A stretch of 42,630 bases of DNA from Clostridia bacterium. Its GTDB lineage: Bacteria > Bacillota > Clostridia > Christensenellales > Borkfalkiaceae. Position 1 is the stretch's first letter; the number at the start of each line of letters is the position of its first letter. The notes under the pieces are model-generated. The model ran no database searches, was not told the DNA's origin, and saw nothing but the letters and a program-made list of their open reading frames with translations. The position numbers and the translations under genes are program-made. This document shows, one piece after another, positions 7,340 through 15,884 of this stretch. The stretch is taken from NCBI GenBank assembly GCA_017473605.1, contig JAFUKM010000008.1:90881-133510 (forward strand), read 5' to 3'.

Positions 7340-8710
7340 ATGGAAAAAATGTGGGCGGGACGCTTTCAAAAAGCGCTCGATAAAAAGGCGGACGATTTCA
7401 ATTCTTCCTTGCGCGTAGATTGCAGAATGTATGCGCAGGATATCAAAGGCTCGATGGCGCACGCCGCAATGCTCGCAAAACAGGGCATTTTGCCGCAAGA
7501 CGAAGTGGATAAAATCATCGACGGATTGGAAGGGATTTTGCAAGATATCAACGAGGGCAAGCTCACGTTGAATACGGATGCGGAAGATATCCATATGTTT
7601 ATCGAAGCGGAACTCACCAAGCGTATTGGGGACGCGGGCAAGCGTTTGCACACGGCGAGAAGCCGTAACGACCAAGTGGCGGTGGATATCCGTTTATACC
7701 TTCGCGACGAGGCGGAAACGGTGTTGTCGCTGATTAAAGATTTGATTCAAGCGGTTTTGGAGAAAGCGGAAGAAACGGCAGACGTTATCGCGCCTGCATA
7801 TACGCACTTGCAACGCGCGCAACCGATTGCGTTCGGTCATCAACTGATGGCGTATGCAATGATGTTGCTTCGCGATATTCAAAGAATAGAAAACGCCGTA
7901 AAGAATATGAATTATTCTCCGCTCGGCTCTTGCGCGCTTGCAGGGACGACGTACCCTACCGATAGGGCGTTTGCAGCGGAAAAGCTCGGCTTTGACGGCG
8001 TAATGCAAAACAGCATCGACGGCGTTTCGGACAGGGATTTTTGTGTGGAGCTTTTGTCGGCGTTCGCGCTTGTAATGACGCATTTGTCCCGTTTCTCCGA
8101 AGAGATTATCTTGTGGTCGAGCTGGGAATTCAAGTTTATCGAACTTGACGATTCGTACACGACAGGCTCGTCGATAATGCCGCAAAAGAAAAACCCCGAT
8201 ATGGCGGAACTTGTCCGCGGTAAAACGGGCAGAGTATACGGCGATTTGATGGCGATGCTCACGATACTCAAAGGTTTGCCGCTTGCGTATAATAAAGATA
8301 TGCAAGAAGACAAGGAAACGGTATTCGACGCGCTGGATACGGTAAAGGTATGTTTGGAAGTCTTTACCCCGATGATTGCGACGATGAAAGTGCTGAAAGA
8401 AAACACCTACCGCGCGGCGCAAAAGGGCTTTATCAACGGCACCGATTTGGCAGACTATTTGGCGAAAAAGGGTATGCCTTTTAGAACGGCTTACAAAATC
8501 GTAGGGCAGCTCGTTGCCGAGTGCATTGGAAAAAACACGGTGCTCGACGATTTGCCTTTGGACGATTATAAAAAATATAGCGATATGTTCGAAGAAGATT
8601 TGTATAAAGAAATTTCTTTGGAAACGTGCGTGGAAAAGCGCAACAGCTTCGGCGGCGCTTCGCCCAAATCGGTTCGTCAGCAAATCGCTTGGGTGAAAAC
8701 ACAAATTTGA
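7340..8710 (+). CDS. argH: Argininosuccinate lyase
   Basis: ArgH splits argininosuccinate to arginine and fumarate. MWAGRFQKALDKKADDFN at the N-terminus, TARSRNDQVA, the catalytic-His helix THLQRAQPIAFGHQ, and the flexible loop signature GSSIMPQKKNPD are all present. From the ATG at 7340 the protein has 456 residues, the usual length. The frame is open further upstream to 7250, but those extra 30 residues are basic, unlike the family, and overlap the intergenic stem-loop. GTG at 7328 and ATG at 7349 are alternative starts, and no strong AGGAG precedes any of them. It is the second gene of the operon. Confidence 0.96.
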   Translation: MEKMWAGRFQKALDKKADDFNSSLRVDCRMYAQDIKGSMAHAAMLAKQGILPQDEVDKIIDGLEGILQDINEGKLTLNTDAEDIHMFIEAELTKRIGDAGKRLHTARSRNDQVAVDIRLYLRDEAETVLSLIKDLIQAVLEKAEETADVIAPAYTHLQRAQPIAFGHQLMAYAMMLLRDIQRIENAVKNMNYSPLGSCALAGTTYPTDRAFAAEKLGFDGVMQNSIDGVSDRDFCVELLSAFALVMTHLSRFSEEIILWSSWEFKFIELDDSYTTGSSIMPQKKNPDMAELVRGKTGRVYGDLMAMLTILKGLPLAYNKDMQEDKETVFDALDTVKVCLEVFTPMIATMKVLKENTYRAAQKGFINGTDLADYLAKKGMPFRTAYKIVGQLVAECIGKNTVLDDLPLDDYKKYSDMFEEDLYKEISLETCVEKRNSFGGASPKSVRQQIAWVKTQI

Positions 8711-8724
8711 GGAAAAGGAAAAGC

Positions 8725-9237
8725 ATGAAGAAACAAAAGAAGACCTCAGGACGGTTTGTGAGTGAAAAAGCAATCAAGAAAAAATTACAAGTAAAGTCGT
8801 TTGAGGATTTACCATTAGACAAGTATGACGATTTGGCGGAACTTTTGGTAAAAACTAAAAAAGATGTAGCCATTGGGATTATAAATCAATTGCCCGAATA
8901 TACGGTTTACGCAAAAGAAATGTTGGGGAAATTAACATCTCTTTGTCAAACTGCTCTTGACGAAGGTAAAAATGTACACGATAATGTTGTGCAAGGATAT
9001 ATGATAGTTCTTAATGGCTTGAAGAACGAATTAGAAACAAAACGCTTGTCCAGTCGTAAGAAAAAGAAAATTACTATGCAAATGATGGAAGTTGCGGAAA
9101 AAATCGCAAAAGAAGGTACAGAGCATAGAAATTTTGTTTTAAATACCTTAAAGGCATTTGGTTTAATAGGGACTGCTATTGCGACAGTTGCAGTATCAGT
9201 TGCAGTAATAACGAAAAATACATTAACAAAGAAGTGA
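8725..9237 (+). CDS. Unknown protein with C-terminal membrane segment, inserted in the arg operon
   Basis: I do not recognise this 170-residue protein. It opens with a very basic stretch (MKKQKKTSGRFVSEKAIKKK), continues as a mostly helical, charged region, has a basic patch RLSSRKKKKI near residue 112, and ends with one hydrophobic segment (GLIGTAIATVAVSVAVI) plus a short Lys tail. That layout suggests a tail-anchored cytoplasmic protein. Its base use stands out: two of its 60-base lines hold 18 and 22 G+C, against 33 in a line of argC, and it avoids the ACG and GCG codons common next door. It starts 14 nt after argH and ends 4 nt before argC, behind GGAAAAGGAA. Recent acquisition into the operon is inferred. 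No arginine role is evident. Confidence 0.75.
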   Translation: MKKQKKTSGRFVSEKAIKKKLQVKSFEDLPLDKYDDLAELLVKTKKDVAIGIINQLPEYTVYAKEMLGKLTSLCQTALDEGKNVHDNVVQGYMIVLNGLKNELETKRLSSRKKKKITMQMMEVAEKIAKEGTEHRNFVLNTLKAFGLIGTAIATVAVSVAVITKNTLTKK

Positions 9238-9241
9238 GAAT

Positions 9242-10171
9242 ATGAAAAAAGTATTTATCGACGGTAGCGCAGGCACGACGGGTTTGCGGATATACGAGCG
9301 GATTGCGGATAGAGACGACGTGGAACTCATTATTCTTCCCGACAGCGTAAGAAAAGACGCGGCGGCAAGAAAGACGGCTATCAACAGCGCGGACGTGGTA
9401 TTTTTATGTTTGCCCGACGACGCGGCAAGAGAAGCGGTGTCGTTTGTGGAAAACGAAAACGTTACGGTCATCGACGCGTCCACGGCGCATAGAACGCTCC
9501 CCGATTGGGCGTACGGCTTTCCCGAGCTTTCCGCTTTGCACGAAGAAAAAATCACAAAATCCAAACGTATCGCCGTTCCCGGTTGTCACGCCAGCGGTTT
9601 TATCGCGCTCGTGTATCCTTTGATAGAAGCAGGACTTTTGGATAAAAACGCGCTTTTAACCTGCCACTCGATTACGGGATATTCGGGCGGCGGCAAGAAA
9701 ATGATTGCTCAATACGAAGATGAAAACCGCAATTCTTTATTGGACGCGCCCCGTCAGTACGCTTTGGGGCAACAGCATAAGCACTTAAAGGAAATGAAAG
9801 CGGTGTGCGGCTTGGAAAACGCGCCGATTTTCTGCCCGATTGTATCCGATTTTTACAGCGGTATGACGGTAACGGTGCCTATTTTTGCGAGTATGCTCAA
9901 AAAGGGCGGAATGGAAGAGATTAAGGCGTTGTATAAGGCAAAGTATGCGAACGATTTCGTGCAGTACGTAGAGAACGTAGACGAAGACGGTTTGCTTTCG
10001 GGGCTTGCGAACTCGCAAAAGGACGGTATGAAAATCGCGGTGGCAGGCAATGAAGAACGGATATTGCTTCTTGCGTCTTACGATAACTTGGGCAAGGGCG
10101 CAAGCGGCGCGGCAATCGAGTGTATGAATATCGCTATCGGCGCGGACAGAACAAAGGGTTTGGTATTATAA
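9242..10171 (+). CDS. argC: N-acetyl-gamma-glutamyl-phosphate reductase, short (type 2) form
   Basis: ArgC reduces N-acetylglutamyl phosphate with NADPH to the semialdehyde, the third step from glutamate. The 309-residue length and the opening KKVFIDGSAGTTGLRI point to the shorter type 2 family rather than the 345-residue type 1. PGCHASGF holds the catalytic Cys. The C-terminal NLGKGASGAAIECMNI is also characteristic. The start lies 4 nt after the stop of the AT-rich unknown gene, so its ribosome site falls within that gene's last codons. It stands before argJ and argB, its pathway neighbours. Confidence 0.95.
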   Translation: MKKVFIDGSAGTTGLRIYERIADRDDVELIILPDSVRKDAAARKTAINSADVVFLCLPDDAAREAVSFVENENVTVIDASTAHRTLPDWAYGFPELSALHEEKITKSKRIAVPGCHASGFIALVYPLIEAGLLDKNALLTCHSITGYSGGGKKMIAQYEDENRNSLLDAPRQYALGQQHKHLKEMKAVCGLENAPIFCPIVSDFYSGMTVTVPIFASMLKKGGMEEIKALYKAKYANDFVQYVENVDEDGLLSGLANSQKDGMKIAVAGNEERILLLASYDNLGKGASGAAIECMNIAIGADRTKGLVL

Positions 10172-10188
10172 CGAAAAGGAAGAAAGGG

Positions 10189-11403
10189 ATGTTGAATAAG
10201 ATACAAGGCGGCGTATGCGCCGCAAAAGGATTTACGGCAAACGGAGTACATTGCGGTATCCGTAAAAATAAAACGAAACGGGATTTGGCGCTCATTTACA
10301 GCGAAGTGGAAGCGAGCGCGGCGGCGGTATACACGCAAAACCTTGTAAAAGGCGCGCCCATTTACGTTACGAAAAAGAATATTGAAAACGGCAAAGCCAA
10401 GGCGATGATTTGCAATAGCGGCAACGCGAATACCTGTAACGCCAACGGCGTGGAAATTGCGGAAAAGACTTGCGCGCTTCTTGCAAAGGAAATGGATATT
10501 GCGGCGAGCGACGTAATTATCGCGTCGACGGGCGTTATCGGTCAACCGCTCGATATCACGCCGATAGCAAACGGTATTCCCGCGCTTGTACAATGATTGG
10601 GCGATAACAGCACGCTCGCTTGCGAAGGTATTATGACGACGGATACGGTGATTAAAGAAATCGCGTTCGAGTTCACGGTAGGCGGTAAAGTATGCCGTAT
10701 CGGCGGTATCGCCAAGGGCAGCGGTATGATTCACCCGAATATGGCGACGATGCTCGTGTTTGTTACGACGGATTGTAACATCGCGCCCCAAATGCTCCAA
10801 AAAGCGCTTTCGGAAGACGTGAAACACTCGTTCAATATGGTCAGCGTGGACGGCGATACGTCGACGAACGATATGGTGTCGGTTATGGCGAACGGCTTGG
10901 CGGGAAACGAAGAAATCGTATGCGAAAACGCAGATTATAAAGTATTTTGTCAAGCGCTTGCGGCGGTTACGCAATACCTTTGCCGCAAGATAGCGGGTGA
11001 CGGTGAAGGCGCGACGAAGCTTTTGGAGTGTAAAGTAGACGGGGGCAAGGACGAATCCACGGCAAAGGTAGTGGCAAAATCGGTCATTTGTTCTTCGCTT
11101 GTAAAAGCGGCGATGTTCGGCTCGGACGCTAATTGGGGGCGCGTGCTTTGCGCTATCGGGTATAGCGGCGCGGACGTGGACGTAAACAAAGTGGACGTAT
11201 CTTTCCGTTCGGCAAAAGGGGAAATCTCCGTTTGCAAGGACGGCGCAGGCGTGCCGTTCTCGGAAGAAAAAGCCAAAGAAATTTTGCTCGAAAAGGAAAT
11301 CGAGATACTCGTATCCCTGCATAGCGGTAACGGCGTTGCTACGGCTTGGGGGTGCGATTTGACGTACGATTACGTAAAAATTAACGGCGATTACCGCACA
11401 TAG
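10189..11403 (+). pseudogene. argJ: argJ (ornithine/glutamate N-acetyltransferase) interrupted by an in-frame TGA
   Basis: ArgJ moves acetyl from N-acetylornithine to glutamate and so closes the acetyl cycle. Both halves match the family in the same frame: ICNSGNANTCNANG and IASTGVIGQPL before the stop, and GIMTTDT, KGSGMIHPNMATML and DGDTSTND after it. TGA at 10594-10596 is codon 136 and falls between GIPALVQ and LGDNSTL, where homologues read straight through. The self-cleavage Thr (about residue 187, in ATML) lies beyond the stop, so this is not the natural alpha/beta boundary. The rest would give 404 residues, a normal length, with no other damage. TTG follows the stop directly but has no ribosome site. 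A nonsense mutation, a base error or readthrough are all possible. Confidence 0.88.
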
Positions 11404-11447
11404 CGGTAAGCCGTCGCTCCCAAGCCTTTCTATCTTTCGATAACGCT
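11403..11447 (+). repeat. 45-nt intercistronic repeat, copy 1 (after argJ)
   Basis: This stretch aligns without gaps to 12486-12530, with 36 of 45 bases identical by my count. The shared core includes CGCTCCCAA and CTATCTTTC. Copy 1 begins at the last base of the argJ stop codon. The two copies flank argB. Confidence 0.7.
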
Positions 11448-11497
11448 TGTGTGTGACGGAATCGTAGATTAGAACCTTCAAAATAAGGAGAAAATAA

Positions 11498-12364
11498 ATG
11501 AAATTAACCAGAGAAGAACGGGCGGATATTTTAATTCAAGCCCTGCCTTATATCCAAAAATATAACGACAAAATCGTCGTCGTCAAATACGGCGGCAATG
11601 CGATGATTAACGAAGAACTCAAAGAAGCGGTTATGGGGGATATCGTTTTATTATCGCTCATCGGCGTGAAAGTCGTGCTCGTGCACGGTGGCGGACCGGA
11701 AATTACCGAAATGCTCGGTAAAGTGGGCAAAAAATCGGAGTTCGTAGACGGTTTACGCGTAACGGATAAAGAGTCGGTAGAAATCGTACAAATGGTGCTC
11801 GCAGGGAAAGTGAATAAGAACCTTGTCAACCTTTTGCAAAACAAGGGCGGCAAAGCGATTGGACTTTGCGGTATCGACGGGCATATGATACGCGCCAAAA
11901 AAGCGGACGAACGTTTGGGCTTTGTCGGAGAAGTAACGGACGTAAACGTAGCGCCCGTTTTAGACGTGTTGGAAAAGGGATATATCCCCGTTATTTCGAC
12001 GATTGGTTACGATACGGACGGAAACGTTTACAATATCAATGCGGACACGGTGGCGGCGCGTCTTGCAGGCGAACTCAAAGCGGAAAGCTTGATTTCGATG
12101 ACGGATATCGTCGGCTTACTCCGCGATAAGGACGACTCTACGACCTTGATTCCCAAAGTGTACGTATCCGACGTAATGAAGCTTATCCGCGACGGCGTTA
12201 TCAGCGGCGGCATGATTCCCAAAGTGAACTGTTGTATCGAAGCGATTCGCCGCGGAGTAAAGAAAGTATTTATTATCGACGGGCGTATTCCGCACTCGAT
12301 TCTCATTGAAACGTTGACGGACGAAGGTATCGGAACGATGTTCGTCTCGGGTAACCACATATAA
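11498..12364 (+). CDS. argB: Acetylglutamate kinase
   Basis: ArgB phosphorylates N-acetylglutamate, normally the arginine-feedback step. The 288 residues show the amino-acid-kinase fold motifs VVKYGGNAM (phosphate-binding Lys) and VLVHGGGPEI, then KAIGLCGIDGHMI and NINADTVAARLAGEL, and the C-terminal SGGMIPKVNCC. AAGGAG stands 8 nt before the ATG. Near-duplicate 45-nt repeats flank the gene, one starting at the argJ stop and one about 120 nt after argB. Confidence 0.96.
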   Translation: MKLTREERADILIQALPYIQKYNDKIVVVKYGGNAMINEELKEAVMGDIVLLSLIGVKVVLVHGGGPEITEMLGKVGKKSEFVDGLRVTDKESVEIVQMVLAGKVNKNLVNLLQNKGGKAIGLCGIDGHMIRAKKADERLGFVGEVTDVNVAPVLDVLEKGYIPVISTIGYDTDGNVYNINADTVAARLAGELKAESLISMTDIVGLLRDKDDSTTLIPKVYVSDVMKLIRDGVISGGMIPKVNCCIEAIRRGVKKVFIIDGRIPHSILIETLTDEGIGTMFVSGNHI

Positions 12365-12485
12365 AACGCCGTATATACGTCGCATTTCTTCGTTGCGCTG
12401 CGCTTTTCTCAATCGCGTACGTTTTGTACGTCTCCTTTCGAAAATGCTCGCGCGCCTTAAACTGCTCGTATCTACGCCTTTTTCG

Positions 12486-12530
12486 GCGGTGAGCCACCGC
12501 TCCCAAATCTTGCTATCTTTCCTTATCGCT
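12486..12530 (+). repeat. 45-nt intercistronic repeat, copy 2 (after argB)
   Basis: Gap-free partner of 11403-11447, about 80% identical by hand alignment. It contains GCGGTGAGCCACCGC, which can form a small hairpin. Confidence 0.7.
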
Positions 12531-12556
12531 AATAAATAGCGTTATTGCCCACTAAG

Positions 12557-12598
12557 CCTTCCCCCACAAGGGAAGGGGGACCGCTTGCGGTGGATGAG
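12557..12598 (+). repeat. Palindromic two-hairpin intergenic element
   Basis: CCTTCCC pairs with GGGAAGG, and directly after it ACCGC pairs with GCGGT, followed by GGATGAG. This double-hairpin layout resembles abundant small palindromic repeats I recall from gut Clostridia, but I cannot compare it with a database here. Only one copy lies in this window. Confidence 0.6.
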
Positions 12599-12622
12599 TA
12601 GTTTGTAAAATTCTGCCACAAC

Positions 12623-12719
12623 TTTTTCGGCAAAGCCGAAAAAACTTCACTTTCCGCAACGCGGAAAACTTCACTTGATTTATCAAACTTCACTTTTACG
12701 CACAGCGTAAAAACTTCAC
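12623..12719 (+). repeat. AACTTCAC/hairpin repeat array upstream of argD
   Basis: Four direct AACTTCAC copies begin at 12643, 12667, 12686 and 12712. Each is preceded by a perfect or near-perfect palindrome: TTTTTCGGC-AAA-GCCGAAAAA, TTTCCGC-AAC-GCGGAAA, TTGAT-TT-ATCAA, and TTTTACGC-ACA-GCGTAAAA. The last copy ends 14 nt before the argD ATG, the same distance as the array before metH. The palindromes differ between copies while the octamer is kept. Confidence 0.85.
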
Positions 12720-12733
12720 TAATAGGTACTATT

Positions 12734-13897
12734 ATGGATATTAAACAAATCGACAAACAATATATAGCCAACACGTACGCCCGTTTCAACGTATGCTTGA
12801 CGGGCGGTAAAGGTTCGCTTTTAACGGATGAAACGGGCAAAGAATATATTGATTTGGGCACGGGTATCGCTGTCAATTCTTTCGGGATTGGCGACGACGC
12901 TTGGAAAGAAGCCGTTATTGCGCAGCTTGACAAAATTCAACATACGTCCAATTTGTATTACAGCGAGCCTTGCGCGCTTCTTGCACAAAAGCTTTGCGAC
13001 AAGACGGGTATGAAAAAAGTATTTTTCTCCAATTCGGGCGCGGAAGCTAACGAGTGTGCGATAAAGGCGGCGAGAAAGTACGGCGCGGACAATAAGGGCA
13101 AGGACTATTACACGATTATCACCTTAAAAAACAGTTTCCACGGACGTACGATTACGACGCTTTCGGCAACGGGACAGGACGTTTTCCACGAGCATTTCAC
13201 GCCGATGACGGACGGCTTTTTACACGCAATGCCCAATGATTATAAAGAGTTGGAAACGCTTGTCAAAACGCATAAATGCTGCGGCGTGTTTATGGAGCTT
13301 GTACAGGGCGAAGGCGGTGTGACGGCGCTCGATAAGGCTTACGTGCAAGCGGTTGCCGAGCTTTGCGAAAAGGAGAATATGCTCTTAATGATAGACGAAG
13401 TGCAAACGGGTAACGGAAGAACGGGCGCATTGTACGCGTACATGCAATACGGTATCACGCCCGACGTCGTTACGACGGCGAAAGGCTTGGGCGGCGGACT
13501 TCCTATCGGTGCGACGATGCTGGGTGAAAAGGTGGAAAACCTATTCACGCCGGGGCTTAACGGCACGACGTTCGGCGGCAACCCCGTATGTGCGGCAGGC
13601 GCGTTGAGTATTCTCAACCGTATCGACGAGAAACTGTTGGGGGAAGTTCGTGAAAAGAGCGCGTATATCTTTACCGAGTTGCAAAACGCGAAAGGCGTGA
13701 AAAGCGTTTCGGGTATGGGGTTGATGATTGGCGTGGAAACGGAAAAGGACGCCACGCAAATCGTAAACGAGTGTATGAAACAAGGCGTGCTTGTAATTAA
13801 GGCGAAACATAAAGTTCGTTTGTTGCCCGCCCTGAATATCCCGTTCGAGCAGTTGAAAAAAGCGATAGAAATCTTAAAGGAAGTAATAGGAAAATGA
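12734..13897 (+). CDS. argD: Acetylornithine aminotransferase
   Basis: ArgD is a PLP enzyme that transaminates N-acetylglutamate semialdehyde to N-acetylornithine. The 387 residues have the class-III aminotransferase features: FSNSGAEANECAIKAARK, SFHGRTITTLSATGQ, LMIDEVQTGNGRTG and the PLP Lys in TTAKGLGGGLPIGA. The start ATG follows a weak AGGT within TAATAGGTACTATT, directly after the repeat array. The stop overlaps the argF start by 4 nt (ATGA), so the two are translationally coupled. Confidence 0.95.
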   Translation: MDIKQIDKQYIANTYARFNVCLTGGKGSLLTDETGKEYIDLGTGIAVNSFGIGDDAWKEAVIAQLDKIQHTSNLYYSEPCALLAQKLCDKTGMKKVFFSNSGAEANECAIKAARKYGADNKGKDYYTIITLKNSFHGRTITTLSATGQDVFHEHFTPMTDGFLHAMPNDYKELETLVKTHKCCGVFMELVQGEGGVTALDKAYVQAVAELCEKENMLLMIDEVQTGNGRTGALYAYMQYGITPDVVTTAKGLGGGLPIGATMLGEKVENLFTPGLNGTTFGGNPVCAAGALSILNRIDEKLLGEVREKSAYIFTELQNAKGVKSVSGMGLMIGVETEKDATQIVNECMKQGVLVIKAKHKVRLLPALNIPFEQLKKAIEILKEVIGK

Positions 13898-14799
13898 AAC
13901 ATTTATTAAAGCTTATGGACTTGTCGAAGAAAGAGATTAACGAAATTCTCAATCTTGCCGACCAGTTAAAATTCGAGAAGAAAAACGGAATAGAACACCA
14001 CCTTTTGAAGGGCAAAACGCTGGGTATGATTTTTTCCAAATCGTCCACCCGTACGCGCGTGTCCTTTGAAGTGGGTATGTACGATTTGGGCGGTAGCGCG
14101 CTCTTTTTAAGTTCGCGCGATTTGCAAATCGGCAGGGGCGAGCCTGTGGAAGACACCGCTCGCGTGCTTTCGCGTTATTTGGATGGAATTATGATTCGTA
14201 CGTTCGCGCAAAAGGAAGTGGAAGATTTGGCAACCTACGGTTCTATTCCCATTATCAACGGGCTTACCGATTACTGCCACCCTTGTCAAGTGCTTGCCGA
14301 TTTGATGACGATAAGAGAACGCAAAGGGGCACTTTCGGGCAATAAGCTTTGCTACATCGGCGATGGCAACAATATGACCAACTCGCTGATTGTAGGCGGT
14401 ATTAAGACGGGTATGGAAGTATCCGTGGCTTGTCCGAACGGGTACGAGCCGGACGCGGAAATTATGGCTTGGGCGAAAAAGAACGGCAAATTTACTTGCA
14501 CAAGCGACGTAAAAGAAGCGGCGAAAGACGCGGACGTACTTTATACCGACGTTTGGGCGTCGATGGGGCAAGAGAGCGAAGCGGAAGAAAGAAAGAAGAT
14601 TTTTGCGGGCTATCAAATCAACGCGGACGTGATGAGCGTTGCAAAAAAGGACGCTATGGTACTTCATTGCTTGCCCGCCCACCGCGAAGAAGAGATTACG
14701 GCGGAAGTATTTGAGGCGCATGCGGACGAAATCTTCGAAGAAGCGGAAAACAGATTGCACGCGCAAAAAGCGGTGCTTGTAAAGTGCTTGGGGAAATAA
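13894..14799 (+). CDS. argF: Ornithine carbamoyltransferase
   Basis: ArgF combines ornithine and carbamoyl phosphate to citrulline. The carbamoyl-phosphate motif SSTRTRVSFE, the DYCHPCQVLADLMT segment and the ornithine loop VLHCLPAHR are intact. The 301-residue length is standard. It is coupled to argD by an ATGA overlap and completes the biosynthetic set, with argG and argH at the operon's start. No carbamoyl phosphate synthetase genes are in the window. Confidence 0.96.
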   Translation: MKHLLKLMDLSKKEINEILNLADQLKFEKKNGIEHHLLKGKTLGMIFSKSSTRTRVSFEVGMYDLGGSALFLSSRDLQIGRGEPVEDTARVLSRYLDGIMIRTFAQKEVEDLATYGSIPIINGLTDYCHPCQVLADLMTIRERKGALSGNKLCYIGDGNNMTNSLIVGGIKTGMEVSVACPNGYEPDAEIMAWAKKNGKFTCTSDVKEAAKDADVLYTDVWASMGQESEAEERKKIFAGYQINADVMSVAKKDAMVLHCLPAHREEEITAEVFEAHADEIFEEAENRLHAQKAVLVKCLGK

Positions 14800-14815
14800 A
14801 ATCGGGGTAGCAGGT

Positions 14816-15664
14816 ATGAATTATGCGATAAAAAACGGACAAACGTCCGTTACGATTACCGACTTGGGCGCGGAACTTATCAGCGTGATTGTAGACGGCA
14901 AGGAACGCCTTTGGCAAAACCCGACGGGCGAGTGGGCAGGACACGCGCCTTTGCTGTTTCCCGTTTGCGGACACTTTGGTGTAACGGTAGACGGCAAAGA
15001 ATATCCTATCAAAGCGCACGGCTTTGCTAAACGTGAAACGTTCTTATTGAAAGAGAGCGGCGAGGATTTTCTCACGTTTTCCCTGTCGGCAAACGAAGAA
15101 ACGAAAAAGGTATACCCTTTCGATTTTATCTTTAACGTGACCTATCGTATTCAAGAAAATACGCTTATCATCGAATACGACGTGAAAAACCCTTCTGAAA
15201 AGCCGTTGTATTTTGCTTGTGGCGGACACGAGAGCTTTGCGCTGGATACCAACGTGGACGGGTATGAAATCGAATTCGAAAAAGAAGAAAAGCTCGTTCA
15301 TTATTACCACGATAACGGCGGATATCTTTCGGGGGAAACGGCAAATTACGGGAACGGCAAACCGCTTCCTTTGCCTATCGATTTCTTGCAAAACGGCGCA
15401 ACGCTTATCTTCAAAGATATCCTTTCCCGTAAGGTAAACTTGGTGCGTAAGGGGGGTAAAGCGATTGCAAGCGTTACGTTCGACGGATTTTCCAACCTTT
15501 TGCTTTGGCGTAGCGAAAACGCAAAATATATCTGCATCGAGCCTTGGACGAACGTTCCCGATTACGCAGGAGTGCCCGATAAAGAATTTTCTCAAAAGGA
15601 CGGCGTTATCAAAGTAGATGGCAAATCAAGCAAAAAACTCGTTAGGACGATTTCGTATTTATGA
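14816..15664 (+). CDS. Aldose 1-epimerase family (galactose mutarotase-like) protein
   Basis: The 282 residues match the mutarotase superfamily, close to the LacX/YihR-like branch that acts on alpha/beta sugar anomers or sugar phosphates. Supporting stretches are ITDLGAELISVIVDGKE, APLLFPVCGHFG, KAHGFAKRETF (a general-base His) and ACGGHESFALD. The cytosolic location follows from the lack of a signal peptide. It lies 16 nt after argF with no terminator between, so it rides on the arginine operon although it has no known arginine role. It overlaps the next gene by 4 nt (ATGA). The substrate is not determined. Confidence 0.88.
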   Translation: MNYAIKNGQTSVTITDLGAELISVIVDGKERLWQNPTGEWAGHAPLLFPVCGHFGVTVDGKEYPIKAHGFAKRETFLLKESGEDFLTFSLSANEETKKVYPFDFIFNVTYRIQENTLIIEYDVKNPSEKPLYFACGGHESFALDTNVDGYEIEFEKEEKLVHYYHDNGGYLSGETANYGNGKPLPLPIDFLQNGATLIFKDILSRKVNLVRKGGKAIASVTFDGFSNLLLWRSENAKYICIEPWTNVPDYAGVPDKEFSQKDGVIKVDGKSSKKLVRTISYL

Positions 15665-15873
15665 GCGTGAAAATCGGTAAATACCGTCATTTTAAGGGCG
15701 GCGAATACGAAGTTTTGCATATTGCTTATCACTCGGAAACGGGGGAAGAGCTCGTCGTGTATCAAGCGTTGTACGGGGATAGAAAGGTATGGGTTCGCCC
15801 TGCAAGTATGTGGAACGAAACCGTCGAACGGGACGGAAAAACCTACCGACGCTTTACATATATCGGAGAATAA
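15661..15873 (+). CDS. DUF1653 family small protein
   Basis: The 70 residues fit the DUF1653 domain: KIGKYRHFKGGEYEVLHIA, then ETGEELVVYQALYGD, and WVRPASMWNE near the end. The family has no firm function. Members are short beta-rich cytosolic proteins often found as last genes in unrelated operons. It begins inside the stop of the epimerase-like gene (ATGA) and is followed at once by a strong terminator, so it is the last gene of the arg transcription unit. Confidence 0.88.
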   Translation: MSVKIGKYRHFKGGEYEVLHIAYHSETGEELVVYQALYGDRKVWVRPASMWNETVERDGKTYRRFTYIGE

Positions 15874-15884
15874 ATGAAATAAAA

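Larger units (their letters stand above)
12365..12733. other. 369-nt repeat-rich gap between argB and argD
   Basis: No credible gene is present. From left to right it holds a stretch with short inverted pieces (CGTACGTTTTGTACG near 12417-12431), the second copy of the 45-nt repeat, a two-hairpin palindromic element, and an AACTTCAC/hairpin array that runs up to the argD leader. There is no clear terminator or promoter, so I assume the operon is transcribed through it. The mosaic suggests several rounds of small-repeat insertion at one site. Confidence 0.7.

Noticed and set aside
10593-10600. A new start overlapping the argJ stop (ATGA, then TTG)
   Set aside because: The ATG is in another frame and meets a stop within five codons. 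The TTG is in frame but has no ribosome site.
10594-10621. Selenocysteine insertion or TGA recoded as Trp in argJ
   Set aside because: Only a weak 6-bp stem with two G-U pairs follows the TGA. TGA ends argH, the MetH activation gene and others normally, and TGG codes Trp, so the standard code applies.
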